This document shows, piece after piece, positions 23,925 through 35,431 of a DNA stretch of 64,000 nt (positions are counted from its first letter, which is position 1; the number at the start of each line of letters is the position of its first letter). The notes under the pieces were generated by a model, which was given only the letters and a program-made list of their open reading frames with translations, did not search any database and was not told where the DNA came from. Source of the DNA: Amaurobius ferox (lineage: Eukaryota > Arthropoda > Arachnida > Araneae > Amaurobiidae). Position numbers and translations under genes: made by a program. The stretch spans positions 136,024,793 through 136,088,792 of the forward strand of contig OX578134.1 of the NCBI GenBank assembly GCA_951213105.1, in the 5' to 3' direction.

Positions 23925-24718
23925 TTTGCATGCACATAGCTAGTCTCTTCACCCGTACCTGAAATTAAAACCCTTTTAACAGTAGCTTTCATGAGGCAGT
24001 ATGAAAATGTATTGAGCTGGAGATGTCTTTATCTCAACGCTGTGGTGCTGGCCTACCACGCTTTGACCCTATATTAAGCCCCAGCACTGCCAGGTTGGTG
24101 ATTGTACTTTTATTGCTACATATCTACATATAGACCTGGAGACCAAAGGAGGGATTATTTGTCCACAAGTGGGCCTTGTTAGGTAGTCCCCTATAGGTAG
24201 AATGTTTGTATCTACAACTTTAGGAGATATCTCGTTATGAGTTTTCTAGGCTCGGAAATTATCATATTTCCAAATTGAAAACTTCTCATTTTTCCGAACT
24301 ATTCTTTAAAGATAAAAACATCTTAAAATGCTTTACAGTGTAGTAGTACAGATAAAGTGATTAAAAAGGGATTGGAATGGACAATTTTTGATTATGCCTC
24401 CAATAGTGATATCTATGAAAACTAGCTGCGAACTTGTATGGCATCAAGCTTTTTTTCATTATTAATAAAGTATGAACTTACTAAAAAGGAAGGCTCAAAG
24501 ATTAACGGTGGGAGGAAGTAATATCATGTGATTATATTAGCTTTGACTATCTTGCTTTTGTTATACTTTTAACCAATTAAGCATAATTTCTTTTTCACAC
24601 ATTCAATAAAATATAATGTTTCCCATTGCAAATTTGAATACGTGATTTTAACATTTTAGCTGTAGCTAGTTTACTATTCACTAAATTGTGACCCATGATA
24701 CAGCTACATTCTGATTCA
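23925..24718. other. No recognisable feature
   Basis: Moderate GC near 24000-24200, but no family could be assigned. Confidence 0.4.
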
Positions 24719-24741
24719 TATATATATATATATATATATAT
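24719..24741. repeat. (TA)n microsatellite at the 3' end of copy F
   Basis: Short TA tract directly adjoining the tail of copy F. Confidence 0.95.
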
Positions 24742-25543
24742 TTGAAATGTAATAATAAGAATTATGTAAAAATAAAAAAAATAAAAATACAATTTAAGTA
24801 ATATTAACATCACCATAAAAGCAAATTCACGGCCATAATGCCGATAAGAGAAAAGAACAGAACCTTCCCAAATTCGATGATTAATCAGAATTAAATTCAT
24901 CTTCAGGTCTGAGTATTTAATTCTAATTAACCCAAACAAATGCCTGTTTCAGATTAAGCAATAGTACATTACTATAAATGCTTAAACTCAGACTACAGGC
25001 ATCAAAAAATGAAAAAATGAAAAAAGGATACATTAAGAAAATTGCATTACCATGCGGCATGAACCATTCCTCTTCTACCACGTGTATACACGATCAACCT
25101 CAACAACTTAATCTAGAAGCACCGGAATGAACAAGTCGAAATTCTACCAGGGAGGCAGTACGAACGTTCACGGAAATACTCCCAAACCCGTCTAGTGAGT
25201 CTAAGCTGGAGACTGGACAAGCAATTCAGAATACAACTTCCCAAACATGCAGAACTGAATATGAATATGAATCATAGATGAAAATTCCTACTAAACAAGT
25301 AATTCATAGGAAAACTAGATAATCGAGAATGCCACTATACACCATTATAAGTGCGCACAAAACTCGCACAAAAAGTAGTTTCAATACTGACAAAAGTTAC
25401 ATTTTTTTGCGAAAATAAAATTCAAAACATTAATATTAATGCATCTTATTTTCCGATTTTTTGATTTTTCTAATGTTTTTGACTTAGTTTATTATTTTTC
25501 ATTTTATTTATTTATATAATTAATAAATAATTATATATAACAT

Positions 25544-25589
<46 letters not shown>

Positions 25590-25616
25590 TCTCTCTCCCT
25601 CTCTCTCTCCTGTATG
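24742..25616 (-). mobile_element. 3' tail of Naiad copy F
   Basis: Same block order as the tail of copy D (9692-10540), including 'caggtctgagtat', 'acattactataaat', 'attaccatg' and 'aatcatagatgaaaa'. A compound CA/TA/T/CT microsatellite (25541-25610) lies just beyond the RT stop codon. Confidence 0.7.
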
Positions 25617-27486
25617 TTAGTCACTATAATTGGGAATGTTTTCTAGGATGTTATCGAGTGAAATTTGATACACTGAGTTGATAATTTTAATAACAAAATT
25701 GGGGGGATATGCATTATTAGTCGCTGTACTCAATAATTCCATAAAGTGCGCTAATTTATAATATTCATCACAAATTTTATTGATTCTAAGAGCCTGGTTT
25801 ATTATAATATTTCTAAATACAGATATATGCAGACAAGAGTCAAAATGTTGAATTTTTGATGTATTAAATTTAAAATCCTGTCTTTTATCATACAAGTTTA
25901 TAACCATATTACAAATTTGTAAATTTAAATTTAAATCTAAAAAGTTTGCAACATTTGTGTCATTATTACTTGCATTTAATTGTAAATTTTTTGGATAAAA
26001 GTTTAATACTATAGGGATATTATTATTTGGGGATACACATAAAATGTCATCTATATATCTAAACATGTGCATATTAAGCAAGCTTGGATTAATGTTTTTT
26101 TCATAGAAGAATAAATACAGATTAGCTAACAATGATGAGGCACACCCCCCTTGTGGGATACCAACCTGTTGTTTAAAAATAGTACCACCATGTTGAATAT
26201 AATTCTCATAAAGAGTGAAGTTAAGTAATTTTTTAAAAAGAAAATTTGAATATTTTAGGTTGATATTATATTTTTCAAAAATTCCTAAAATAATTCTATA
26301 CAGATCATCTATATTAATATTATCAAACAAATCTTTGAAATCAAAGGTGTAAATACTACGAATATTAGTAAGAGTTTTCAATTTTTTAACTACTTCAAAA
26401 CTGTTTTTTACAATATGACAATTATTTGAGATTTCATCTGACGAGGATACTTCATGTAATATCTTTAATAGTAATTTTCCAGCATTAGTAATGTAAGAAT
26501 TATGCCCACTAGTAATGGTTCGAAAAGCAACAGGGGATTTATGAAACTTGGGTACTAAAAGAATATATGGAATGTTATTACAACTATTTTTTAGATGGAT
26601 TTGCTTATATTTGGCTGATATTCTATTGTATAAGATTTTAAGGTTAGTTTTATGTAAATTATAGATATGATTATTAAGTAAGTGTGACTGAAGGGTATTT
26701 TTATAATAATATTTACATATAATTGAGTAGTTTCCACTTGCCTTATCGACATATGTAATGACAAAATCATTTTGTATTTCTTTAATATCATTTTTAATTG
26801 AATTAAGTTTATATGAATTATTAATTTTCTGATTATATATATAATGATTTAAGTATTGCTCTATTAAGACTTTCCAAGGCTTCTACAGGGATTTGATATT
26901 TATAACTGATTTTATAGATACATTTATTTAAGTCAAGAAATAAACCTTTACATATTAATTTATGTTTAAATTTAGTAGGTATACGGTACTTAGTACCCAG
27001 TAACATCAGTGATCTTAGTGCATCATAATTAATAATATTTAGATTTCCCGTTATAACATGCCCATGGTGTTTATCTACGAAGTCTTTGTATTTTTCTAAA
27101 TGACAGTGGCAATATGACTCTTTATCCAATTCATAGTTTTGATTAATATCTACTGATTTGGCAATTTGATTATAGTTGAAAATATAACGTCCTAGCGGTT
27201 TATCATATTTATATGCAATTTTAGGATTTACATGTTTGACTGGAAAGTAATTGGAAACCGATTTTAAAAAATTATTTATCTTCAGATTATTTAATACAGA
27301 ATTAGTAAAATTCAAGGTACAATATTCATTTATTTTAGTATTTTGTTTTGATTCGTCATTAAAGTTTAAGTCTGTGACATATAAATAACTATTAAGATTT
27401 TTACTTCTGGTAATGAGCAAATCATAGAATAAATGTTTAAAATGAACGTTATCAAATGCAGTACTTAGAAAAAGGTTATATACCAT
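25617..27486 (-). pseudogene. Naiad-type PLE, CxC linker plus RT (copy F)
   Basis: The 217-codon N-terminal frame (26833-27486) contains YFPVKHVNPKIAYKYD, the CxC motif as ESYCHCH, then GHVITGNLNI and LLGTKYRIP. A shift at a TATATATA run near 26835 moves the reading into a frame open from about 26800 to the stop at 25617. That part encodes FVITYVDKASGNYS, PYILLVPKFHKSPVAFRT, motif A FDFKDLFDNI, motif B GIPQGGCASS, motif C YIDDILC and FRNIIINQ. It is the least damaged of the old copies. GIY-YIG is missing, and the 5' end adjoins (TA)n at 27562. It belongs to the same family as copy D. Confidence 0.9.
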
Positions 27487-27558
27487 ATTTAATTGCTATT
27501 TTTTAATTGCGAAAATCCAGTTTTTACATTGTTTCCAATCAAAAGTAATTTTAAAATT

Positions 27559-27561
<3 letters not shown>

Positions 27562-27596
<35 letters not shown>
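27562..27596. repeat. (TA)n microsatellite at the 5' end of copy F
   Basis: TA tract marking the truncated end of copy F. Confidence 0.97.
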
Positions 27597-27599
<3 letters not shown>

Positions 27600-28142
27600 C
27601 ACTTTGTTTTTATTATTTGTCCTTCCACTAGCCAGTAGACAGTTCCAATGGTGTCCATAGGTAAATACTATAGCCATTGTCAGAAACTGGCTATTCTATC
27701 GGTTTTAATTCGAATTGTATGGCTGTCCTGACGAAATATTTTTGCGGAATATTTTAGATTTTTTTTTTAATTTTCACTAATCAGACATACACATGACGAA
27801 GGCACACTTTAAAACAGATGTCTATTTATCTACGAACAATGGTGTCTTACGAGGTCAGACAAACAGAACAGACGAGAAGAGGCTGAAGTCCGGTCTGATT
27901 AGGGAGAGGAGCCATAGACTTAGGGCCCGCAATCACTTTTCATAGGACTGCAGCTGAAATGTGTTCAGGAGTTCGTATAACGTGTTTTTTTAATAACATC
28001 TCAAATACGAAATATTTCGAAACTATATCTTAGAACTTTACAGACTGATACGTATATTTCTATAATTCCTGAACACATTTCGAAGACATTTAGAGCCAGC
28101 CCATCTGTGTTGTATGTTCAAGAGTTGTTATAACGTGCTTTA
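27597..28142. other. No recognisable feature
   Basis: Nothing assignable. Confidence 0.4.
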
Positions 28143-28953
28143 TTATCAAAATTATATCTTATATTCTTTTCAAGATATTGAATTTTAGTCAATAAGTCGT
28201 CATTTTCATTGATTAAGTGTCATTTTAATAAATTTGGCGACATTTTCGTTAACTTGTTAATATATAGAAAAGTCATCTAGTTGGCGATATTCCGCTAACT
28301 TCGTTATCAAAATCTCGCTAAGCATTACGGATGACAAAAAAAAATATTCTTATAGCAAATAAATGACTATTGATTTTCAAATAAAAAAGCATTACCCAAA
28401 GTATCTTTTCTCATGAATGGAACGAGCTAGATCCACGGGAATGATGTCACCCAATTTATCACATGATATTTTATATGAAAAGTGAACATATTTCACAATA
28501 TTTAATAATTTTTTGATACATTTATTTGAAAAATGTGCAATATTTCGCGAACGGTTTATGTTAGCGTTCTAAAGTTTGTGTTAACTGTTTTCTAATAAAA
28601 ACTGCATCAGAAATAACTATTTGCATAACACTTTATTAAAGGTTTTGATTTTTTCCAAATTTCACTGGAAAATTTAGGAGAGTTCTGAATATTAGACTGT
28701 GTTTAAATACAATAGGCTTTCAGTATTCACGGATTGAAATTTTTGTACTAAATTTCATTCGAATCGCTCCATTCGTTCGTGAGATATCGTCTCCACAGAC
28801 TCATTAACACACACACACACAGACATCGCCTCAAAAACGTTTGATTCGTGTTCAGTGATGCTTGAATCATGCTCCCATCGAAAACTCGAAGTCGAATTTT
28901 CGACCCCGTCACAATACTTTTCATATACATTATACTATGTATATAAGGAAAGT
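28143..28953 (+). mobile_element. Family A stem-loop element, 5'-truncated
   Basis: The internal family A blocks occur in order ('cattttcattgatt', 'gaacgagctagatccac', 'aatatttcgcgaacgg'), then a short CA tract (about 28807), 'gaccccgtcacaatact' and the terminal stem-loop ending GTATATAAGGAAAGT. The 5' hairpin is absent. Confidence 0.75.
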
Positions 28954-29159
28954 AATATATTTTAAAATTTTATTTAATATTTCACTTGCTAACTGTTTAG
29001 TTTGACTTATTAAATGATCAAAAGAAATTTAATGCTGAATATTATTTTATTTGATACTGGTGAAATTTAGAGATTGACTTCTAACAGTGATGAAATAGCA
29101 CTGTATAGCAACATAAAGTATATTCACTAAACCTGCTGTCTTAAATAATCTGAAATTTA

Positions 29160-29330
29160 AAATATTTCGTTATTAGTTACAGCATAAACATTTGGTTGAA
29201 TATATCAATCAGTTTCTGAGCAACCACACCAGCAAAGAACCTCTTGCTTGAAGAAGAGGGATATTTTTTGCTTCTGAAACGATTGATATATATAATCAAC
29301 TATTTATGCTGTAACTAACGAATTAATTTT
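29160..29330. repeat. Imperfect palindrome, arms about 55-60 bp
   Basis: 'gttacagcataaac' (about 29175) and 'gtttatgctgtaac'-like sequence (about 29302) belong to complementary arms around a centre that itself holds CCTCTT...AAGAGG. It leads into the first of three direct repeats. Confidence 0.65.
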
Positions 29331-29696
29331 AATTTCAGGCTACAGAAACATTTGTTTAATCGGTAAAGATATGTTCTTTTATGTATAGAAAGTTTGTTAT
29401 GGGAAGATATCTATTATGTTATTATCGTAAAAATTTACCAAAGGAATATGTTGATCCAATTCCCAGTACCGTAGGCTAGCGCAAGAATATAGCCCCCCCC
29501 CCCCCCTCCCACAGGTACAGCAGAAAGCAGAAACACAAGTTCTCTAAAGCTGAAGAACTCCGTTTTGCTCCGTTGACCGGTAAAATTATCAAACGTTGAC
29601 CGGTCCGCGGCGATAAAAAGGTTGAGGAGCACTGTTCTAAAGGACCGGAAACTTCTTCTTGTTCTGCAACTAAATTGAGAGTTTCCATTAAAATTT
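29287..29696. repeat. Direct repeat R1
   Basis: Shares most of its length with R3 (30598-30984), including 'gctgtaactaacgaatta', a C/T homopolymer site and 'gaccggtccgcggcgata'. A shorter middle copy, R2, lies at 30482-30577. Confidence 0.85.
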
Positions 29697-29742
29697 CTCC
29701 TTTCATTTCTTGTAGGGGTTGCTGGAATTCCTCTTTTCTGAT

Positions 29743-30300
29743 TCACCTGACTTCTGTTAGTATGAAATGATATTGAAGGTTTAGATTTTTTCTTGGAGTT
29801 ATGACATCAAAATTTTCTTCCGTGTATTCTTCTTCTCTGTTATAATTACTTGTAGTCGGCGCATTGAGGCTTTCATCAACACTTCTGTTACTTCTGTCAA
29901 GTTCCTGTCTTACTTTCTCTTCTTTCAGCCGAATTTGCCTCAAATTTCTTCTTCAAGGCTTCGTATTCCTTTTTCTTTTCCTTCAACTTAGTTTGCAAAA
30001 GTTCAAGTTCTTCTTCATATTTATTCTTCCTAGTTACAGTTAGTGCAACTTCTTCATTCATCATTTCCGAATCTTCACTTTGCAATTCTTCTTCCAGGAT
30101 TGCCACTTCTTTAGCCGCTTCAAATAACTGAGGATTAGTAGAAATAACTGCTTTTCGAATAGGCGAATTTGACCCTTTTATAAAAGAATTCTTAAGGATA
30201 GCTGATCTCAAGGAGTTTTCACCAACACCGCACATTTGAAGGCAACCAGAGTAATCAGATGGGGTGGCAGCTAATGATACCGTACCATCCTTCCCCTAAC
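29743..30300 (-). pseudogene. Broken coiled-coil ORF of unknown origin
   Basis: Two overlapping frames make one degraded polypeptide. 29897-30235 encodes 112 residues ending in a Glu/Lys-rich heptad-like stretch (AILEEELQSEDS, then LELLQTKLKEKKKEYEALKK). The frame of 29743-29943 continues it with QIRLKEEKVRQELDRSNRS and an acidic tail. Upstream of the first Met the frame is open back to a TAG near 30281. I do not recognise the family. It could be a retrotransposon gag-like protein or a captured host-gene fragment. It lies between the direct repeats R1 and R2/R3. Confidence 0.4.
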
Positions 30301-30481
30301 CTTTTGGATTGAGGGCCAGGAAAATTGAACATTTCGGCTATAACCAGCTTGATGATTTTGAAATTTTTATTCACATACCATATTCACATACCGCAGATAC
30401 ACTTTGGGCCATATATATACATACATGTGATCCCCCCTCTTTAAATCGAATGTTATTCCGTCACTCTACCCTGTCCCTCTT

Positions 30482-30577
30482 AGAAATTCTATTATGGGAA
30501 GATATCTATTATGTTATTATCGTAAAAATATACCAAAGGAATATATTGATCCAATTCCCAGTAACGTAGGCAAACGT
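30482..30577. repeat. Direct repeat R2 (short middle copy)
   Basis: Matches the 'tatgggaagatatctattat' section of R1 and extends to 'cgtaagaatata'. Confidence 0.8.
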
Positions 30578-30597
30578 AAGAATATATAGAATATATT

Positions 30598-30984
30598 TAA
30601 TCAACTATTTATGCTGTAACTAACGAATTAATTTTTATTTCAGACTACAGAAACGTTTTTTTAATCGGTAAAAGTATGTTCTTCAATGTATAGAAAGTTT
30701 GCTATGGGAAGAAATATATTATGTTATTATCGTTAAAAATATACCAAAGGAATATGTTGATCCAAATCCCAGTACCGTAGGCTAGCGCAAGAATATAGCC
30801 CCTCCCCCCTCCCACAGGTACAGCAGAAAGCAGAAACACAAGTTCTCTAAAGCTGAAGAACTCCGTTTTGCTCCGTTGACCGGTAAAATTATTAAACGTT
30901 GACCGGTCCGCGGCGATAAAAAGGTTGTTCTAAAGGACCGAAAACCTCTTCTCGTTCTGTAACTAAATTGAGAGTTTCCATTAA
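30598..30984. repeat. Direct repeat R3
   Basis: Second long copy of R1. It lacks the 'gaggagcact' segment present in R1. Homology with R1 stops exactly where the perfect hairpin begins (30985). Confidence 0.85.
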
Positions 30985-31078
30985 AAGAGATCTTGACATG
31001 TCTAATCATGTCTTAAAGCAAGGTCATTCATCAGAATGACCTTGCTTTAAGACATGATTAGACATGTCAAGATCTCTT
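30985..31078. repeat. Perfect hairpin: 45-bp arms, 4-base loop
   Basis: Arms 30985-31029 and 31034-31078 are exactly complementary (coordinate sum 62063), with loop ATCA. The arms contain AAGAGATCTTGACATGTC and its reverse complement. No mismatch was found. Confidence 0.97.
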
Positions 31079-31924
31079 GAACGCATTTCAAGCAGTTTTG
31101 GAAATATGCTTTTACACGTGCGTTTAGGGAACATCTGTTAAACGTTCCGGTATATTGCAAACATTAATTAATCATCGTATTATCCCATGTTTTAAAAACT
31201 TAAATTTTTGTGAAAATTATAAAAAATTAAGCATGAACTTCTACAAAAATCAGAGAAATAAATAAAAAATCACTGAGCACTTAAATAATAAAAGATATCG
31301 ACCGATTTTGGAGGCAAAAACCTCCTTTTTCGGAATAATAACACAAAGCAAACACTTCAAACAACTTCTCTATATCTATTACTAAACAAATTTGGTAAAA
31401 ATTTCCAATATTCAAAGCGAAATTCTAATCTTCGTAATATATCTCGTAATTGTTTGTTTGACCTTTCTTTAACGAAAATTATCTAAACGTAAGTTTGAAA
31501 CGCTTATCTGGCCTAAATAGGAATTAATGATGTGAGGCTGTCATTCAAAATAAAATTCAATGAATTATTCATTAAAATAATTAAGGTCAGTTGCTTAAAC
31601 TTCCACATTTATACTGTCTTTATCTTAAACGGCAAGGGAAAGGAATTTATTACAGATTTATGTAAATCGTACTACAGTGTAAGAAATAAAACAAAGTTTC
31701 CATGATCGTATTCAGTAAAAATAATTTATTTATTAATCGAAACTGTTTCCGTCGCTGCCCGAAATGTAAAGCAGGGATTAATTAAATTCATTAATTGAAT
31801 TCATTAGTCAACCGTTGCTAGAGCACACGCTCAAATTACAAAATACACGCGAGAGAGCATTTTACAATTGAAGCACCTAAATAAGCATATACTCACACAT
31901 TAGACCACTGTTCGGGTACGTAAT
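31079..31924. other. No recognisable feature
   Basis: AT-rich sequence with no assignable gene. Confidence 0.4.
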
Positions 31925-32190
31925 ATGCCTTGGTATAACGTAATATGCCTTTGTATAATAACTCTAACACGACTGCATATTACGCCTTAAATACGCCTTT
32001 TTCCCTCTGCGCGGGTGTATAAACGTTTTTGATACGCTCTAAATTAGCTATTTTGATACGGCATGAATAAGCTCTTTCGATGCACTCTAAATAAGGTCTT
32101 TGATATGATCCAAATACGACTTTCGTCCTCTGTGTGGGCGTAATACGCTTTAAATATGCTTTTTACACACTCTATATATAAGCTGCTTCG
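31925..32190 (-). repeat. Diverged array rich in GGCGTATTTA-like motifs
   Basis: Two imperfect units of about 140 bp share 'ccctctgcgcgggtgta' / 'cctctgtgtgggcgtaa'. The reverse complement contains 'ggcgtatttaaggcgta' and 'gcgtatcaaaaacg', related to the short array at 46590-46715. Confidence 0.5.
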
Positions 32191-33841
32191 ATTCAATACA
32201 TTAGTTACATAAACTCCTTCAATTAAAATCAATATCACGTTTTTTAAATGAAAATTCTTACAAACTATGGTAATATTTTCGATTCTAGTACCAGTTCGCT
32301 ATCCAAATAAACCTCTATGCAGATGACGTCAGTTTTGTCTGATGACGTAGCATTAAAATACCTGAACCGCATTAAAATACAGTGAAAATACCGCATTAAA
32401 ATACAGTGTTCAAGATCTATGCTTTAAGAATAAACACCTTGATCTCGTCCCAAAGCACGACCAAGGGCGGGGCAGAACCTGTTTTAACAATCGTCCCGTA
32501 AGCTGCTAGAATTCTTTTGAAAATGTATGAGTTTTTACTTTAATAATTAATAAACGGAATATAGCAGAAACATAATATTTCGACTGGAGAAGTAGTAATA
32601 TTTAACGAAACATCTGGTAAATTATGAAGATGATATTGTTAGTCACATTTTTATATCACAATTCCAATATCGGTTACTCTTTTGAAATGCGAAAAGTATA
32701 TATTTTTAAAAAAATTCACGGATATTCGTCTATTGATAGTATTGGCCAATGTTGCCCCATTGGGCAAAAAGTAGTAAATTGGGCTTCTTTTGAATGTTAT
32801 CTTCGACTAAGTCTCTTCTTCTTTTGTCGAGGCAATTTTATGCTACAACTATCACCATAATCCTTATCGTATTTTGTTATACCATATATTCAGCAAATAC
32901 TTTAGACTAACTCCCAATATAATTTATTCAGTTCCAAAATTTTCCTTAAATCATATACAAAATATTTTTATTTACGCTTTTATAATTCCCAAATTTCACA
33001 CCTGAAAATACTTGACAGTCTAGTGTGTGTCACGTATTTCATATATCATCCATCTCTCCAGACTGCTGATGTCCCTGAAGTCAATCTCCGAGCTATCTAT
33101 GTTTGAGCACGGGGTCTGTGATATTATATTGAAGTATACCGAGTAGTATTAGTGAAAAGGAGACATACGATGTATGGGGTTAGCGTATGCAATTCCACAC
33201 AGACTTAAGTTATGTTTATCTCTATGGTTTCTCATATGTACTTAAATGAGTTATAACATTTTGCCGTCGAAAATATTATATGCATTTGATTTCTTCCTTC
33301 ATTTTATTTATGCAATATTTAGATTTAAAAATGCTAAGTCCCTAAGTTGAATATTTGTCGTTTGAATTTCTACTTAATTTGTCCATACTTTCATATTTAA
33401 TATTGTCAGATCCAGAGGTATCGCACTCCGCAGCAGAAAAATATTAAATTGCCCATAATAAATTCTAAATTACACATTTAAGAAAGATAACTGTTTTTTA
33501 ATTGTTTCCATCGAGATTTAAAATTATTTTTACAGATTTCCTTTTTTTAAATAGGGATTTTGATAAATCACATTTATGATTCATTCATTTATTATTATGA
33601 ATTATGATTTTTTTTGCGCAGTAGCAGAAATCGCATGATCGTTTTCTAGTTAACCGGATATTCGTTGAAACATATTTTGGGGAAAAAAATATTTTTATTT
33701 TATGGTATTATTTCAAATTTAGATTTTTCGGGCATCATTCGGTGTGCAGCGTATACAGTTACAGAATTTTGAAAAATTAGCAGCGGACGTTATTAGTTTT
33801 AAATTACAATATGTTAATAACCTGATAATGAAGATGAAAAA
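32191..33841. other. No recognisable feature
   Basis: A small duplicated 'ccgcattaaaatacagtg' lies near 32368-32409. Otherwise nothing is assignable. Confidence 0.4.
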
Positions 33842-34682
33842 TCTGATGTGAGCAGCACATGTCTTTCCCTCAAATTCAGTTTTTCTTTATTTATTTAATA
33901 ATTCATTAAATTGAGTTTAATTGCACAAAATAACACTAAATTTGTATTTTTTATTCAATTTCTGCTTTTATTTGGTAATTGGACATTTTTCCAAAAGTGG
34001 CATAACTAAATGCGAAAAATCTCAAATATCTCGAGAACGGTTAGTCTTAGAGTAATAGAGTTGCTCTTATTCTTTTCCTCATCAAAAACTACGTATAAAG
34101 CAAGCATTTAATTGATATAGTGGAACATACGTAGCTTATTTTTAGATTTCGGCGAATTTTGAGGGCCATTTCGTAAAAAAAGGCAGGTCATTCTTTTCCG
34201 AATAATACCAAAATATAATCAGCACCAGAGTATCGTACAAGTAACTTATCTACCAAATTTTGTAAATTTGGTCATTTGTATTTTAGCTAGAGTGGATACA
34301 TGAAATTTTTAGGGGCCATTTCTCAAAAAAAGGCTAGTTCTATTTTTACGAATCATACCGAAAACTAATCAGCACCAGGGTCATATCCAAGTGACTTACC
34401 TACCAAATTTTATGAAATTCAGTCCATAAGTTTTTGAGTTAGAATGGATACATATATTGCACATATGCACAGACAGACAGACACACAGACAGACAGACAC
34501 ACAGACAGAAAGACACACAGGCAGACAGACACGTAGACACACACACACAAACGCCACGCTAAAAATAGTGTTTCGTATTCTAGAGGTCTCGAAACGTGTA
34601 CATTCGTCGAAAACTCGAGTTGCGATTTTCGACCTGATTCCAATACTTTCCCTATACATTACTATGTATTGCAGGGAAAGTA
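33842..34682 (+). mobile_element. Family B stem-loop element, full length
   Basis: It begins TCTGATGTGAGCAGCACATG after an A run, has an internal 'atatctcgagaacggtt' block, then a CAGA/CA-rich tract (about 34468-34550), 'ctcgagttgcgattttcgac', and ends with the stem-loop ACTTTCCCTATACATTAC...GCAGGGAAAGT. Short ORFs in its microsatellite are artefacts. Confidence 0.82.
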
Positions 34683-35431
34683 AAAATTATAATAACAATA
34701 AATTTAAATATCATGTATAAAGTAATATTCGTTGAAGGATTAATCGCATTTATCGGCTTCTCGTGCACGAAAATCTTCTAGCTCAAAATAGATTCAGTTT
34801 TTTCGGTTTTTGATTTCTAAAAATACTATCAACCATCTATTTGCTATTTTAAATAAATTTCAAATGAATAAATATTGATTTTGATTTCCATTGCCGCTTC
34901 AAAAGCAATGTTACTATGATAGAAAGAAGGGCATACCATTCTGATTAGCATAGAATAAGGATTTCATGCAAATGGTTATGAATAGAGTATATAGAACCAG
35001 AGACATATATTAAAACACAATTTTAGGAGCTATTTTATGTACTACTTTAATTAAGCAAATGGAAACTCCTCGCTGAAAATATAATTTTATAATTTTATTA
35101 TTAAATTTTAGTGGCAATTGAAGTATGTATTACGCAGAGTTTAGATGCTTCTGAAACACAGATTTAAAACGAAATATCTATCCAATCATGGGTCTATAGT
35201 ACGCAAATAAGTTTTTAATCGAATTTTTTTTATTTTATTAGGGAAACTTGAGAATATTGTTGATGGGCGCTGGCAGAATTTTACCCAGCAGTTATGAATA
35301 ATTATTTGGATTGAACAGTCTTCTGGTTTATATATTTGAAATCGCGCACAGTATGGATAATTGAGATAAGTGAGATAGAGTTTCGCATGTCTGTACACGA
35401 GTTAATCATTAAATAAATCCCTATGAAAAAA
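34683..35431. other. No recognisable feature
   Basis: AT-rich spacer between two stem-loop elements. Confidence 0.4.

Noticed and set aside
29287..30984. An LTR retrotransposon with R1 and R3 as LTRs
   Set aside because: The repeats lack TG...CA ends, a primer-binding site and pol sequence, and the third partial copy R2 does not fit.
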